Source: CAZXNF01 sp050741255 (lineage in GTDB: Bacteria > Pseudomonadota > Gammaproteobacteria > Burkholderiales > SG8-41). Taken from it: 32,057 bases of DNA. The stretch is from positions 1 through 32,057 of the forward strand of contig JBOIEQ010000037.1 in the NCBI GenBank assembly GCA_050741255.1, given 5' to 3'. Under the pieces are notes generated by a model, which worked only from the letters and a program-made list of their open reading frames with translations, ran no database searches and had not been told where the DNA came from. A program made the position numbers and the translations under genes. Below are positions 30,751 to 32,057 of this stretch, piece by piece; the stretch's first letter is position 1; every line of letters starts with the position of its first letter.

Positions 30751-32057
30751 ATGTCAAGCAAAACCGCGCCACCCAACATCGTCCTCATCCTCGCCGACAA
30801 CCTCGGCTGGGGCGAACTCGGCTGCTACGGCGGCGGCGCCCTGCGCGGCGCGCCCACGCCGCGCATCGACGCGCTGGCCGCAGAGGGTCTCAAGTTCCTC
30901 AACTTCAACGTGGAGTCGGACTGCGTGCCGACGCGTTCGGCGCTGATGACGGGCCGCCATCCGATCCGCACCGGCGCGCTGCAATCGGTGCCGGCCGGCC
31001 TGCCGCAGGGACTGATCCCGTGGGAGATCACGCTCGCGCAACTGATCGCGGGCAAGGGCTACGCCACCGCCTGCTACGGCAAATGGCACCTCGGCGACAA
31101 GGAAGGCCGCTATCCCAAGGACCGCGGCTTCGACGAGTGGTACGGCATTCCGCGCACCACCAATGAAAGCATGTTCACGAGTTCACCCGGCTTCGATCCG
31201 GAAGTCGTGCCCCTGCCCTACGTGATGGAAGGCGTGAAGGGGCAGCCCGCGAAGAACGCTCACGTCTACGACCTCGAAGCGCGCCGCCGCATCGACTCCG
31301 AGCTGACGGCGAAGACCATCGACTTCATGACGCGGCAGGCGAAAGCGAAAAAGCCCTTCTTCGCGTACGTGCCATTGACGCACCTGCACTATCCGACACT
31401 CCCGCACCACGACTTCGCGGGCAAGACCGGCGCGGGGGATTTCGCGGACTCGATGCACGAAATGGACTTCCGTGTCGGCCAGATGCTCGACGCGGTCGAT
31501 GCGCTGGGCCTGCGCGACAACACGCTGTTCTTCTTCGGCAGCGACAACGGTCCCGAATTCCGCCAGCCCTGGCGCGGCACGGCGGGTCCGTGGAGCGGCA
31601 CGTACCACACGGCCATGGAAGGCGCGTTGCGCGTGCCCTTCATCCTGCGCTGGCCGGGCAAGGTGGTGCCCGGCGGCGTCACCAACGAAATCGTGCACAT
31701 CACCGACCTCTACGCCACGCTCGCGCGCGTGGTCGGCGCGGAGGTGCCGAAGGATCGCGTGATCGACGGCGTCGACCAGCTCGACTTCTTTACGGGCCAA
31801 CAGCCGAAGTCGAATCGCGAAGGGTTCGTCTATTACATCAAGCAGGAAATGCGCGCGGCCAAGTGGCGCGACTGGAAGATGCACATGGTGCTGGAACGCG
31901 AGCCGAACGACGGCGCGAACCACCTGGAAACGCCCTACATCTTCAACCTGACGCGCGACCCCAAGGAGGAATGCGACGTCGGCAACACCTTCAGCTGGGT
32001 GCGCACGCCGCTGCGGAAGATGATTCATGCGTTCCAGGAAACGCTGAAGGCGCACCC
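30751..32057 (+). CDS. Arylsulfatase-like type I sulfatase (runs off right edge)
   Basis: The frame opens at ATG 30751, preceded by GGGAG at good spacing, and stays open for 435 codons to the window edge, so the C-terminus is missing. PNIVLILADNLGWGELGCYGGG at the start marks a sulfatase; the metal pair is D16-N17 where most arylsulfatases have Asp-Asp. The formylglycine motif is CVPTRSALMTG with Cys58. CYGKWHLGD, PLTHLHYP, GSDNGPEFR and the C-terminal FNLTRDPKEECDV are also family landmarks. No signal peptide is visible. It belongs to a different subgroup from the sulfatase at 24232-25767. It is transcribed divergently from the VOC gene. Confidence 0.93.
   Translation, partial: MSSKTAPPNIVLILADNLGWGELGCYGGGALRGAPTPRIDALAAEGLKFLNFNVESDCVPTRSALMTGRHPIRTGALQSVPAGLPQGLIPWEITLAQLIAGKGYATACYGKWHLGDKEGRYPKDRGFDEWYGIPRTTNESMFTSSPGFDPEVVPLPYVMEGVKGQPAKNAHVYDLEARRRIDSELTAKTIDFMTRQAKAKKPFFAYVPLTHLHYPTLPHHDFAGKTGAGDFADSMHEMDFRVGQMLDAVDALGLRDNTLFFFGSDNGPEFRQPWRGTAGPWSGTYHTAMEGALRVPFILRWPGKVVPGGVTNEIVHITDLYATLARVVGAEVPKDRVIDGVDQLDFFTGQQPKSNREGFVYYIKQEMRAAKWRDWKMHMVLEREPNDGANHLETPYIFNLTRDPKEECDVGNTFSWVRTPLRKMIHAFQETLKAH

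Overview
The window looks like chromosomal DNA from a high-GC betaproteobacterium, most likely Burkholderiales. The evidence is the strong G/C bias at third codon positions, which opens long antisense frames across most genes, and above all seven periplasmic solute receptors of the Bug (TctC-like) family in 32 kb. Expansion of that family is a hallmark of Bordetella, Cupriavidus and relatives. No tRNA, rRNA, CRISPR array, transposase or phage gene was recognised.

Left part (1-7,400). On the minus strand, a membrane protein that joins an M50 (site-2-protease-like) domain to a HlyD-type periplasmic adaptor (473-2593) lies just upstream of the N-terminus of a protein with an LEPR-XLL motif (1-336, cut by the window edge). 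LEPR-XLL motifs usually mark very large exported proteins. A lone Bug receptor (2809-3777) faces away from this pair. Then come minus-strand genes for a nitrobindin-like beta-barrel, a small glycine/alanine-repeat membrane protein, a LutA-like cysteine-rich oxidoreductase, an M48 metallopeptidase and two YbjQ-family proteins. The last four are packed as ybjQ - ybjQ(TM) - M48 - lutA.

Middle part (7,453-15,842). This is a complete high-affinity potassium uptake operon on the minus strand. The order is a 30-aa membrane peptide, kdpF, kdpA, kdpB, a 45-aa membrane peptide, kdpC, kdpD, kdpE. Both extra peptides sit in the tight start/stop spacing of the operon. Upstream are two TTTTTTAC direct repeats 11 bp apart (a candidate KdpE box), a 7+7 bp dyad, and an intrinsic terminator that closes the preceding Bug gene.

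Right part (15,890-32,057). Two divergent Bug receptors lead into a 12.5-kb run of minus-strand genes (30,639 down to 18,130). Single catabolic enzymes alternate there with Bug receptors: a VOC (glyoxalase-fold) protein, Bug, Bug, a divergent PxpA/YcsF protein, Bug, a sulfatase, Bug, a ThDP-dependent enzyme, an alpha/beta hydrolase and an ADP-forming acyl-CoA synthetase. A second sulfatase starts divergently at 30,751 and runs off the right edge. No TctA/TctB membrane subunits are present, so the receptors must work with transporters elsewhere or act as sensors. The layout suggests small receptor-plus-enzyme modules for scavenging organic acids, lactams and sulfate esters. Substrates cannot be read from the sequence.

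Non-coding structure of note: a G-quadruplex-capable GGGGTGA repeat shared by the 3' ends of three genes, a 104-bp imperfect inverted repeat at 21,223-21,326, and a perfect 12-bp palindrome in the divergent region at 30,692.
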